Assembly (NCBI RefSeq): GCF_964355755.1 | Contig: NC_092680.1 | Coordinates: forward strand, 12,439,001 to 12,503,000 | Length of the DNA stretch: 64,000 bases | Reading direction: 5' to 3' | Source of the DNA: Antedon mediterranea | Lineage: Eukaryota > Echinodermata > Crinoidea > Comatulida > Antedonidae | Shown here: positions 25,693 through 35,779 of the stretch, in pieces | Layout of the letters: every line of letters starts with the position of its first letter | Position numbering within the stretch: position 1 is the stretch's first letter | Position numbers and translations under genes: made by a program | Notes under the pieces: model-generated | Told to the model about the DNA's origin: nothing | What the model saw: the letters and a program-made list of their open reading frames with translations, nothing else | Databases searched by the model: none

Positions 25693-26509
25693 CATTTGAG
25701 GGAAATACTTCAGTAGAATACTACGTAATTCATCATTTCTTAAGATTGGATTGGTTACTAATTCATCCTTATCATTTTCGTAAATAAATTCGTTATCTTT
25801 AATTGCAACTAATCGCCCGTTGCTCATGATTACCGCGCGAACCTGCAGCAAAAACGGGAATTTACAGTAATAAGGATCAACATAGTGATTGCAAGTTTGC
25901 TGTGAAATCGTCAATTGTACAATTGTCATAAAATAAATACCACTTATCCTTTTCTTCTTCTTTGTTGGCTTGTTGGTAATTACGTTTGTGAATAACGATA
26001 TCGTATTGTTATCTTTACGACAAAATTTATATTCTAAAAATCCTTGTTTGTACACAGGCGATGCTTCGTTGAAATCAAGTGGCATAATTCTCCACGTTGG
26101 TAAGGACGTGCTTATAATTATCAAGAAAGTGTGAATCTCCTAACTGTACGAGTGACCGAATTATCAGAGTCAGATGGAAGTTGTTGATGCCGAATGCCAG
26201 TGTTCCTGTATAGGCCTAGTCTACCTGGTAACCAATAGACACAAGAACCTCTCTCAGAAAATAATTTATGGAATAGCAACTGCCTCCTTGCCGCGTCATC
26301 ATAGCTGATTTGATTTCTTCAAACGTTGGCACATGGCGCGCATCCGGTGGTACATTTATCGCATGTACCGTTTGGAATGGTATAGCATGCATGAACGAAT
26401 ACGCAATATCAGACAAGAGTTCCACTTTATTTTGTTCGAACTTTTTAAAACTATCATCAATTCCCAGAATACTGTTCAGAAAATCTTCAGATTCTTCTTT
26501 AGACAACAT
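25692..26509 (-). pseudogene. Arylamine N-acetyltransferase-like pseudogene, 3' part lost to a LINE
   Basis: The first exon, 26225-26509, starts at ATG and ends at a GT donor. It reads MLSKEESEDFLNSILGID, then RQGGSCYSINYFLREVL, where GGSC is the family RGGxC motif holding the catalytic Cys. The C-terminal part follows at 26124-25692: MPLDFNEASPVYKQGFLEY, FPFLLQVRAVIMSNGRLVAI and LRSILLKYFPQ, all typical of this family (PF00797 type). The middle segment is broken: the matching text (WYLFYDNCTIDDFTANLQSL) is in a different frame from both flanks, and the segment after the first exon is too short to supply the rest of the fold. The family acetylates arylamines or hydrazines from acetyl-CoA; this copy should be inactive. 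Confidence 0.75.
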
Positions 26510-26710
26510 CGTTTTGACCTGACGTCCTGGACTACTGCTGACGTAGTTTGTTACCTAGACCTAAAGTGGAAAAAAAGTAAAGAAAGTAGTCTGCGCGTCA
26601 ACCATGGAGGAAATTACTGTATAGTTTTAATGGTAGTTTAAATAAATGGAAGAGACTCTATACGCGCGTGTACCATGCACTAGCGTGGTTCTTCCAACGA
26701 GATATAAGCC

Positions 26711-27079
26711 TAAAGCTTGGTTCCCACTAGAACGTACCGTAACGCAAGGACGTAAACGCAACGCAAGCGTTTTAACCAATGACAAGCGAAGTTATAGACA
26801 GTTAGCAATCACAAGCGAATAAGCCATCGCTTGTGATTGCTCAATTCACTTGCGTTGCGTCTTAAGTGCTGGGTTCTTCCCACTACTGACGTAACGCAAC
26901 GCAGTGACGTATTGATGCACAGCGTTGTGTATTGCGTAATCATAAGGAAACAGCTATGACGCAATTGTGCTGCAAACATCGCAGGTTTGATTTCACGCAG
27001 GCGGGGCCAAACACAATTATTGAAAGGGCATTTTCTTGCGTTGCGTTACGTTTAGTCGCTAGTGGGAACCACTCTTTAG
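26711..27079. mobile_element. MITE with TAAAGCTTGGTTCCCACTAG ends
   Basis: The left end, TAAAGCTTGGTTCCCACTAG, pairs with the right end, CTAGTGGGAACCACTCTTTA. The interior repeats AACGCAA and TTGCGTTGCGT many times in both orientations. A similar single end (AAAGTGTGGTTCCTACTTGG) is at 23740. No ORF. Confidence 0.72.
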
Positions 27080-27152
27080 GACGCAACGCAAGGAACTTGG
27101 TAGTGGTTGCACTCGGACGCAATGACGTACGCACTATGATGGACTCGGATCG

Positions 27153-27715
27153 CTTGCGTTCAAATTCAAATTCAAATTCAAATATTCTTTATTTATCAAA
27201 CATAAAACATTGTGAAATACAACAATATAAGAATACATAATAAAAAGATGAAAAGGAAACACATAAAAACTCAAAAGAGCTTGATAAGTTGTGTCCCCCT
27301 ACGTCCCTAACAAGCCTAAAAAACTAATACTTGAATAATAATAAAAGCTAGATCCTGCAACAAGTATTATTTTTAAATTATTTGTAAAATGATAATAAAT
27401 GTTCTTTAAACAATAATTTAAATATATTTAATGAGTTGGTACTTTTTGTAGTTCGTAATTCAAGTCATTCCACAGTTTGGGTCCCACACATGACACAGTA
27501 AAACTAGTAGAAGTACGATTACGTTTTCTGAGTCTCATTTTGTCCTTAGATCTTGTATATTATGGCAAGAACCATTTTTTATAAATAGTGATGAAAAACG
27601 CACGTCCTGATTAGTAATAACGTTGTACATGAAAAGCCCAATTTGGTTCTTATTGATATCCGCAATTTTAAGAAGTTTAAATTTATAGAAACATTCAGTC
27701 ATCGAATCATTAAAG
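27153..27715 (-). mobile_element. LINE 3' fragment with a (AAATTC)n tail
   Basis: On the minus strand the end of a reverse transcriptase ORF reads LKIADINKNQIGLFMYNV, then SFTVSCVGPKLWNDL, followed by a stop and an AT-rich 3' UTR. It ends in a hexanucleotide tail (GAATTT repeats, 27153-27181). It is truncated at the 5' side, next to the TTTAAAGATGT-type end at 27711. Confidence 0.75.
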
Positions 27716-28025
27716 ATGTATTGTCCCTTTGACTAATTCCCAAAAAAAATTTTTTTTTTTATTTCGAAAAAAAGTGGGTCATTTTGAAGTATCATAATAG
27801 TTATTAACTTTCACCAAAAATTAGTCAAAAGAAAAATAATTTAACCGAAATACAGATGTTTTTTTGTTCAAAAATGATGACCAGATTGCATTAGCACCCT
27901 ATGAGCTAATGTAATCCGGGATGGTTGGGATGCGCTTGTTTGGCTACTCTGTATGCATAATCATAAAACTTCCTCGCGATCTGTGTGAAAACACCTTCTC
28001 AATCGTGATGAGTTGTAAACAATCC
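27711..28025. mobile_element. Partial TTTAAAGATGTATTGTCCC-type element carrying integrase-transposon sequence
   Basis: It starts with TAAAGATGTATTGTCCCTTT and matches the reverse complement of the 11699-12156 element (GTGGGTCATTTTGAAGTATC, GCGAGGAAGTTTTATG in complement). At 27876-27933, in place of part of that element, it carries GATGACCAGATTGCATTAGC and CCGGGATGGTTGGGATG. Those sequences recur in inverse orientation at 28812-28869 and again at 47485-47542, next to the integrase transposon copies. Confidence 0.65.
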
Positions 28026-28597
28026 TTTTTTTTTTGTCTTTTGTGGGTTCGTCCCACTTTTATTATAGTTCTATAAATATAAATAATATATGTATATATG
28101 CACATTTATATAATTCTCTTATTTATAAGGTACATTGTTAAAAAAATACATATCTTTTGAACAGTATATACATAAGACTAAGATTTTTTTGATGTTAAGA
28201 AGTAACCACATTTACATTCATATACATTTTTAAAAATACAATTAATTAAAATATGTCGATGGCAGTAAACTGTCGATAAAAATTGATTTAAAAAAAACGT
28301 ACTTATGAAAAAGTTATTATTGTTGTTTTATTCTGTTCGTGTCCGTTGTCTGGGTAGAGAGGCTATAAACTCAGGGGAAGAATATAAAGAATCTTCCCTT
28401 TTCACCAAGAAAAAAATGGATGAGATGAAAACGAAGAATGCAAAAGCTTAATAATAGCATGCACAAATAGAGTAGAGTAGATTTCTATTGAGCAAATAAT
28501 AAACTGACTAGTTACATGTCGTCGTACGCAAAACGTATCATGGCGTCATATTAATTTTTAGTAGGCTACCATACCATACAATAGGCCTTTTTACGAA

Positions 28598-29640
28598 AGC
28601 CTATTAGGGCCAACAAAAAAATAACATTGCTTTCACAAATTCGAAATAACGAATTATTAATTCGTTATTTCGAATTTATTTAAGTAATTTGAAATTTCGA
28701 ATTATTAATTTGAAATTTCGAATTATTAATTCGAAATAACGAATTACTAATTCGAAATTTCGAATTATTAATTCGAAATAACGAATTATTAATTCGACCT
28801 CTGCTCTTTCTAATGACATCCCAACCATCCCGGATTACATTAGCTCATAGGGTGCTAATGCAATCTGGTCATCATTCGTCCTGAAAACCATTGGATTAGA
28901 TTATTTCAATCGTAGCTTAAATTATCAAGAGATTATTGAAATGTTAGCAGAAGATCATGATATGTTGATAAGTAAACGGACATTAAAGCGAAGGCTGAAA
29001 AAATGTGCCTTAGTCGAAGAAAACGGCATTCTGACGAACTTGAAGCCAATTACAGACGTCAGGGATGCTACATGGGTACAGGTGGATGCACATTCGTTGC
29101 ACACAAAATGGGTTAAACATAGATAAAAAGATGGTCAGAATAATTTTAAACCTTCTTGACCCAGAGGGTGTCTAAGCAAGGAGACGACGACTACACAGAA
29201 GAATTTATCATGTACCTGGCCCAAACTATATCTGGCATATCGACTCGTACGACAAACTTAAGCCATACGGCATTTGTATAAATGGCGGATTCTCTAGACA
29301 CATAATATGGCTAGTCCAAAAGTTATAGCCGGCTATTACGTAAATTCTGTTCGCCAAAAAAATGGATTGTCCCGGGGGTTGTCCAAAGTCTATTAGAACA
29401 GATTTTGGAACTGAAAATTCTATTGTTGGTCCAATGCAACAATTTCTTTGTAATGAGAACAGCAGTTTTATATAAGGAACAAGTCAGCATAATCAACGAA
29501 TTGAGAGTTGTTGGGGCATTCTCAGAAAATTATTATTAATATCGTATTTAACTAAAGTGTCTGCCAGAGTAAGATTAAGGGCCTCTTTACATACATTTGT
29601 TTTTAAATTTATATGGATCAATTTTAAATTATAGTGTAAT
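28598..29640 (+). mobile_element. Integrase-type DNA transposon, copy 1 (degenerate, DDE integrase remnants)
   Basis: After AT-rich palindromic repeats (28640-28797) a frame begins at 28941: MLAEDHDMLISKRTLKRRLK, a helix-turn-helix-like start, then TWVQVDAHSLHTKWV. Across frameshifts it continues as RRIYHVPGPNYIWHIDSYDK and LKPYGICING. DFGTEN lies in the next part and NQRIES near 29500. D in WHID, D in DFGTEN and E in RIES, with about 33 residues between the last two, form the DDE triad of retroviral-type integrase folds. Stops and frame changes (near 29180, 29320, 29400 and 29470) make it inactive. It resembles the IS3EU or related integrase-core transposons of animals; the superfamily is my recollection, not a search result. 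Copy 2 at 46386-47960 is inverted. Confidence 0.75.
28640..28797. repeat. Self-complementary AT repeat of the integrase transposon
   Basis: Repeating units TTCGAATTATTAATTCGAAA and CGAATTAC, nearly palindromic at every step. The same repeat, longer, lies at the equivalent place in copy 2 (47548-47952). Confidence 0.88.
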
Positions 29641-30587
29641 ATAATTGGAGACGTTTTAGACTGCTGAGCCCGGTATTGAGACTTTACTCGCTTGGTTGCA
29701 ATTGAGTTCGTATATACGATACGATACGATAATACTATACTACAGGGTATCAGTCGATCGGTGATGATAGATGATGATGTTGTGAATGAGGTGTGTCTCT
29801 GTAGGTGTGCCTATGATGAAGTGGCTCAGTGAGGTGTCTCTGGGCTCTATTGAGACTGGGGGTATATCGGCTGCTGTTCATTGCATATGCCATCATTATA
29901 TCGTCTTTGAGCTTAGATATAACATTGGTCCTAGTTGATCCACGATCTAGGTATAGGCAAGACAAAGGAGTTTGAAAAAATTGTATATCTCAATGATGGA
30001 TATCGTTGTCACGTCAATTCTCTACTTAAAAGCTGTCATTCTTGAATTGTTTTACGATGGGAAAGTTCTCTAAGGTTAGATAAACTGTTATTTTAGAGAG
30101 CTAATTGGTTACAAGTAGTATTCATGAAAAACATCTGGTCAGTTTCTTACTGGACTTTTGTGGGGCAAATTTTTGAACTCAGTTGGTGTGTGGTAACGTT
30201 AAATATTGGAATTGTATATAACTCTGATACATTACAATAGCAACAAGTCGTTGCAGCTTAGCCGTTGATTTCATCGATCATAACGAGTTTATGGGATTAC
30301 GATATTCTGTCAATGAAAATAATATGATACATTTAATATTTAAAATACTGCCATGGACTGACAGATTATGTCTTGCACCAGTTATTTAAAAATATTATAG
30401 AGGAATGCAACTATAGCTCTATAACATGTTGATAACACAATATACGCATATATGGCAATTATCGCATAATAATTGTATTTTTAAAAAGGTGATATTTTGG
30501 CCATTTTTCGGGAAAATTCCTGTAGGCCTACTATAGTACACGGATTCTTTTTTCAAACCAATGGTATACAAAACGTACAAGTATACT
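29641..30587. other. Gene-free stretch with no recognised element
   Basis: It contains a short TACGA microsatellite (29710-29732) and AT-rich DNA. The open frame at 29750-29965 (minus) is not recognised and is His/Arg-rich, probably chance. Confidence 0.45.
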
Positions 30588-30827
30588 CAGGGGCGGATTC
30601 AATTTACGTCCGAGACGCCAAATGACAAATGTTGTTGGAAATTGAAATCTTATAGCCGGGAAATTTTACCTTCCTCTTTTTTGTTTGCTTCTCAGTTGAA
30701 ATGAACATGTCATATTGAGAAACATTACCTCTGCTCCATCTCCCCTTCTATTTAATTTTAAATTCTTTGACCCGCCCCCTCATGTACTTGCCAAATGGCA
30801 GATGACAAGGTAGTAGACCCGCCCTTG
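30588..30827. mobile_element. hAT-like MITE
   Basis: The left end, CAGGGGCGGATTCAA, and the right end, ACCCGCCCTTG, form the short CAGGGGCGG-type inverted repeats common in hAT MITEs. ATACT abuts both ends (30583-30587 and 30828-30832), shorter than the usual 8-bp duplication. No ORF. Confidence 0.6.
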
Positions 30828-31012
30828 ATACTGTATTGATATTCGAATCAATATGACAATACTTTCTTAACTTTCAACTTTATTGTCAAACATAAGAGTG
30901 TAAACATTCTAAATTAATGACAAGGGATGATAGATTAGCCAACAATGAATATAAAGTGGGGTGGGGGTGTCAACTGTAATGTGAGTTTGTGAAATTTTGA
31001 TTCGCCGACCGT

Positions 31013-31062
31013 TTCAATTTCAATTTCAATTTGTTTTATTGAAAAAAAAGGGGGCAACGACA
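31013..31062 (-). mobile_element. LINE 3' tail remnant
   Basis: Repeated TTTCAA followed by TTTGTTTTATTGAAA is the usual minus-strand appearance of a LINE 3' end with a tandem hexamer tail. No coding part could be read beside it. Confidence 0.4.
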
Positions 31063-31189
31063 GACAGATTTGCTACATTTGACAGTGTCATTTCATAACT
31101 GTTAGAAGTATAAGTAATTGGGAAACAAATACATATAAAACAAAACGTGAATTTAATTGCAAAAACAATCAAGTGTTATGGTAAATTCC

Positions 31190-31450
31190 GGGTGTCTCGA
31201 AAACAGAGACCCCCACTAAAACTTCTTGATATTACGTTATATAGGGGGGTATCTGTTTTCGAGATTTTCTCGATTGTTTTCGAAATTTTCTCGAAAACAG
31301 ATACCCCTTAAATAATGTAATATCGAGAAGTTTTTTGTTTTTTTTTTGTGGTGGGTGGGGGGGGTCTCTGTTTTTTAAAATCTCCAAAACAGAGACCCAT
31401 GGGTCTCGGGTCTCTGGTCTTTGTTTTCGAGGTCTCTGTTTCGAGCACCC
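31190..31450. mobile_element. Fold-back element B, 261 bp
   Basis: The left end, GGGTGTCTCGAAAACAGAGA, pairs with the right end, TCTCTGTTTCGAGCACCC. Inside are a second hairpin (GGTATCTGTTTTCGAGA against TCTCGAAAACAGATACC) and repeats of GGTCTCTG. The flanks are an imperfect 9-bp match: GTAAATTCC at 31181-31189 and GTAAATTTC at 31452-31460, offset by one A. The ends are close to those of element C. Confidence 0.78.
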
Positions 31451-32526
31451 AGTAAATTTCAATAGCGAGGGCACATCCCTGCGTATTCCGTTTTTTGACT
31501 GGGGAGTACACACATTACGGATAGCTATTAACATTAACACCAGGGGTGTTGCCCTAGACGTGGCCCGGGCAGCGATTTTTTTTTCGTACATAAGTTGGGG
31601 ACCCCCTCATGAAACGTCACAAAATAAACATGAATAATTCATCAGTTAAATTTTCCTGTTCCGTGTGCACCCAAGCGTATTGCGGTACGATTCTAGGCCT
31701 ATCTCAGACTCCGCTGTTGTTGCGGCGTGCGATTTCATAGAAGAATAGCTGCGTTTTGTGTGGATTGTCGAAATAATCAGCCTTTAGTTTATGGTGTTTT
31801 TAATATAATGTATTACTAACGAATTACGTGTTAAAATTATAGTTTCTATTAATACTATTAGGCCTAATTATTTGTCTCTAAACCCATGTCTATTCTAGTA
31901 GTAGCTGTGTGGGTATGTGTGACGTGTGTGTGTTGGTATGACACAATCCGAGTAATAAGTCAGCAAAATTAAACAATAAACTTACACAAAAATACATTTT
32001 TTATTCTCGCGGGTCTAATCTTCCCATCTCATGTGTTCATATAAATATACGCGCATTTTTTAAGTTCCTTTGAGTACATGCCATATTGTTTGATAATAAA
32101 ATAGCAGAATTAAAAAAATAAGTACACAAATCATACACATTCTTTATTCTTGTGGGTCTAAGGTTTCTTTGGGCTATGTCCAATGAATTACTACTTAGTG
32201 TAATGTCTTGCCTAGCTGTCGATTAGCCTCGACTCGACACATTTTGCATAGTGGTGTGTGTGACGTGTGAAGAAGAGTGCGCGAAGGCAATCACGTGAAT
32301 TGACAGAATCCTAGGCCTACTCAAAGATAGTGTAGTAGGAAGATGTTACACTTCCTATTCGTTCAATGCAAATAAAAGCGAGACAACATGGAGCTAAATT
32401 TAAAGGGCGCCTCGCACGTCGAGTAGGGATACAGAAAGTTATTGTATAGGAAATAGGCTATTATAACAGTAGAATAATATGATTGTAAAAAAAGTTAAGA
32501 TTTAATACGAATTAACATATAAAATG

Positions 32527-34154
32527 CGTATCCGGATATTCACCCCCTGGACATTTACCCCCCGGACAACTACCCCCCGGACAACCACCACCTGGACCAC
32601 TACCCCCTTAGGACAACTACCCCTTTAGGACAACTACCCCCCGGACAAATACCCCCCGGACAACTACCCCCTTAGGACAACAACCCCCTTAGGACAACTA
32701 CCCCCTGGACAACTACCCCCCGGACAATTACCCCCTAGGAACAATTACCCCCCGGACAATTACCCCCCGGACAATTACCACCCGGACAATTACCACCCAG
32801 AAAACTATCCCTTTAGAACACCCTAACCACCCAGACCATTCAACAACCTGACTCTGCAACTATTAATTAATAACTATATTTTAATTCGTTACTTTGACGA
32901 ATTACTATTCATTATTGTAAACAAAAGTAAAAGATTGAACATAAATATAGCCTGGTGGTATAAACTGAAGATTGTCACACATGATCATAGGATAGGATTT
33001 TTGCGTCAGGACAATGCTTCGATAACCACTGGTCTTAAAAGAATTAATTTTTGTCTCAAATTTGTCATATATGTATTTTTGTACACTTGAAGAATAATAT
33101 CACTTTTGATATTTGACCTCAATGTTCACTCACCGAATAAACGTCGATCTTTAAATAAATTCCCCTCAAATAAACGGTGAACATGTCACTCCCATGAAAC
33201 ATCATATGGAATAATCGGCGTCTATTTCCATTAGATTATACCCCCTCCCATTGAATAAACAACTTTCTTCCAATAAATGTCCACCTAAAAACCACCTAAA
33301 CAATAAACAGCCCAGGCCGTTTTTTCAATAAATACGGTACTTTAAATCTAGCACATCTAGGGTCTAGCGTGCTGTTAAACAGAATAATCGGTTAAAAACG
33401 GGTGTTTCGAAACTAGAGACCCGAGACCAGAGACCAGAGACCCGAGACCCAATACGAAAAGGGAGACCTAAATATACGAAAAGGGAGACCCACGTACGAA
33501 AAGGGAGACCCCACTATACGAAAAGGGAGACCCCACTATACGAAAAGGGAGACCCTAATATACGAAAAGGGAGACCTAAATATACGAAAAGGGAGACCAA
33601 ATATACGAAAAGGGAGACCCAAATATACGAAATGGGAGACCTAAATATACGAAAAGGGAGACCCACTATAAGAAAAGGGAGACCCCACTATACGAAAAGA
33701 GAGACCACACTATACGAAAAGGGAGACCCTAATATACGAAATATAGGTCTCCCTTTTCGTATTGGGTCTCGTGTCAGGTCTCTGGTCTCGGGTCTCTAGT
33801 TTCGAAACACCCGTTAAAAACAGATGATTTCATTTTTACAGAAACCGGTCCTATATATTTGTCTACTTTTGGATTGGGGGGGGGGGGGGTAGTTGGCCGG
33901 GGGGTAGTTGACCGGGGGGTAGTTGACCGGGGGTAGTTGACCGGGGGGTAGTTATCCTAAGGGGGTAGTTGTCCTAAGGGGGTGGTTGTCCGGGGGGTTG
34001 TTGTCCGGGGGGTTGTTATCCTAAGGGGGTAGTTGTCCTAAGGGGGTAGTTGTCCGGGGGGTAGTTGTCCGGGGGGTAGTTGTCCTAAGGGGGTAGTTGT
34101 CCGGGTGGTAAACATCCGGGGGGTAACTGTCTAGGGGGTAGGTGTCCTAGAACC
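32527..34154. mobile_element. Fold-back element E with 15-bp-repeat arms, 8-bp target duplication
   Basis: The left arm (32545-32850) is a tandem array of GGACAACTACCCCCC and variants with TTA insertions (about 15-17 bp). The right arm (33878-34145) is the complementary array (GGGGGGTAGTTGTCC and GGGGGTAGTTGTCCTAA). ATAAAATG occurs directly outside both ends (32519-32526 and 34155-34162). Sea-urchin TU fold-back elements are described with arms of 15-bp tandem repeats and 8-bp duplications, so this is an excellent structural match. The central part has no ORF and contains element C. Confidence 0.85.
33400..33812. mobile_element. Fold-back element C, 413 bp, nested in E, 9-bp target duplication
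   Basis: Perfect terminal inverted repeats, GGGTGTTTCGAAACTAGAGA and its complement, continue as GACCCGAGACCAGAGACC. Between them about 14 units of a 20-22 bp repeat (CGAAAAGGGAGACC plus a variable TA-rich spacer) run in one orientation, closing with one inverted unit. GTTAAAAAC abuts both ends exactly (33391-33399 and 33813-33821). Confidence 0.93.
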
Positions 34155-35779
34155 ATAAAATGTAATGTTATCTTTATAGAAAGTGCAAATGAATCATATT
34201 TATATGTTTTGGAATACAAATTTGTGTTTCAATTACCTGGAATTGTTTAAGTACCTGGAATTTATCTACCCGTATTTTATTTCTTTTATTTTAATGTTTT
34301 TATTTGCAAATCAATTGAACTTTTTAAAATTATTTACATTTAATTGTTTATCATTGGACATAGATAGAAAATTTAATACCTAGCTTTAGAAACACTTCTT
34401 CGTCAGAGTGAATAAATATATTAGGAGCCTAGTAGTGGTAAATAGGCCTATAATGTGTATGCCTATATAATAATCCATTACGTATGGTTTATTTCTAAGG
34501 GTAATAAAAGAGAATAGGTAGTATGGCATGTAATCAATAATCAATCAATCAATCAATATTTATTATAATCAATAATATTATACAAATAGTCGATCTGCAT
34601 AAACTGAATACGGTACCAGTAGGCTTGAACATTATAGGAATTTAGGACTACGAGTATGTTTTTTTACTGAAAAAAAAACAATTATTGTTAATTATCTATT
34701 AATTTTAATAATTTAATAATACTGTAACTAATTATTATATTATGCTTGTAACACTCCGAACTTTTGTGCATTCATCGTAATTGTATATGCCCTGATTATG
34801 TAACGCCTAACATTATTGATAATATTAATTATAAGCCAATGAGTTCATTATTGGTAAGGTTATATCAAGGAAAAAATATCCGCGGGGAAGCCTACTTTAC
34901 CCCCTTTCATTATACTATCCTTACAAAAAATGTTCTATCTATAGAAGTTTTAGAATTCTATGTTAATCTATAGAAACAGATAATTTCTATAGAAACGAAT
35001 TTACAGATTCTACCCCTAGAGTTTTATAGAAATTGCAGAAGAATTGCTATAATTTATTCATAAATCATATATTGTTTGTCAACAACAATACTGTATACTG
35101 TAAAATTAGCATTATGACTTCAGACTTAACTGGGGTTTACCAAAGATAGGTAAGAGTTTTTATGGGTACGGGTGGGTTGGTTTGGGTACGGGTTGGTTTG
35201 GGTACGGGTTGGTTTGGGTACGAGATGACCACCATCCATTCATTCATGAAAGCGTCTACAGGCGCGCGTAAGCCTCCTCCTGATCCTAGCTCAGTGTTTA
35301 CAGTCATGTCATGACAAAACTCACTCCAAATAAATGTATTAACAATTAAAAAGATCCAAAAACAGTATGAAAACATCATATTAATTTTTAACTTTGTATA
35401 ATAAAGACAAAAAAGAAGTTTTTGTTTGTTTTTTGTGGCTTATTTTTACAATTTATTGCCGAAAACACCATTTTCATTGGGCTTTGCCATTGCGCTCCTC
35501 ATGTTTCAGATTCGTCTATCCCTACTCGTCGTGAGAGGCGCCCTATCTCGAGCGGTTCTTTAATTTTTGAGCGAAGTGTAACATCTTCCTACTACACTAT
35601 CTTTGGCCTACTGTAGAAAGTATCGTATCGCAGTTATGTAATCACTTCTTGTTGCTATACGCTTGGGTGCACACGGAACAAGATAATTTAACTGATTAAT
35701 TATTCATGTTTATTTTGTGACGTTTCATGAGGGGTCCCCAACTTATGTACGAAAAAAAAATCGGGCCCGGGCAACACCC

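Larger units (their letters stand above)
31544..35779. mobile_element. Large inverted-repeat element F, 4.2 kb, host of elements E and C
   Basis: The left arm starts GGGTGTTGCCC at 31544 and includes CCCGGGCAGCGATTTTT, TCGTACATAAGTTGGGGACC, CCTCATGAAACGTCACAAAA and ACCCAAGCGTAT. The right arm (about 35600-35779) carries the complement of all of these in the same order. Further inside, ACTATCTTTG, CATCTTCCTACTACAC and GAGGCGCCC near 35520-35610 pair with the region 32312-32440. About 600 bp of the left arm has no partner on the right. I found no target duplication. There is no long ORF, so it is non-autonomous. Confidence 0.72.

Noticed and set aside
26945-26960. Sixteen bases identical to the core of the M13 reverse sequencing primer (AGGAAACAGCTATGAC).
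   Set aside because: The match stops on both sides and no other vector or lacZ sequence follows; it lies inside a MITE, so I regard it as coincidence rather than vector contamination.
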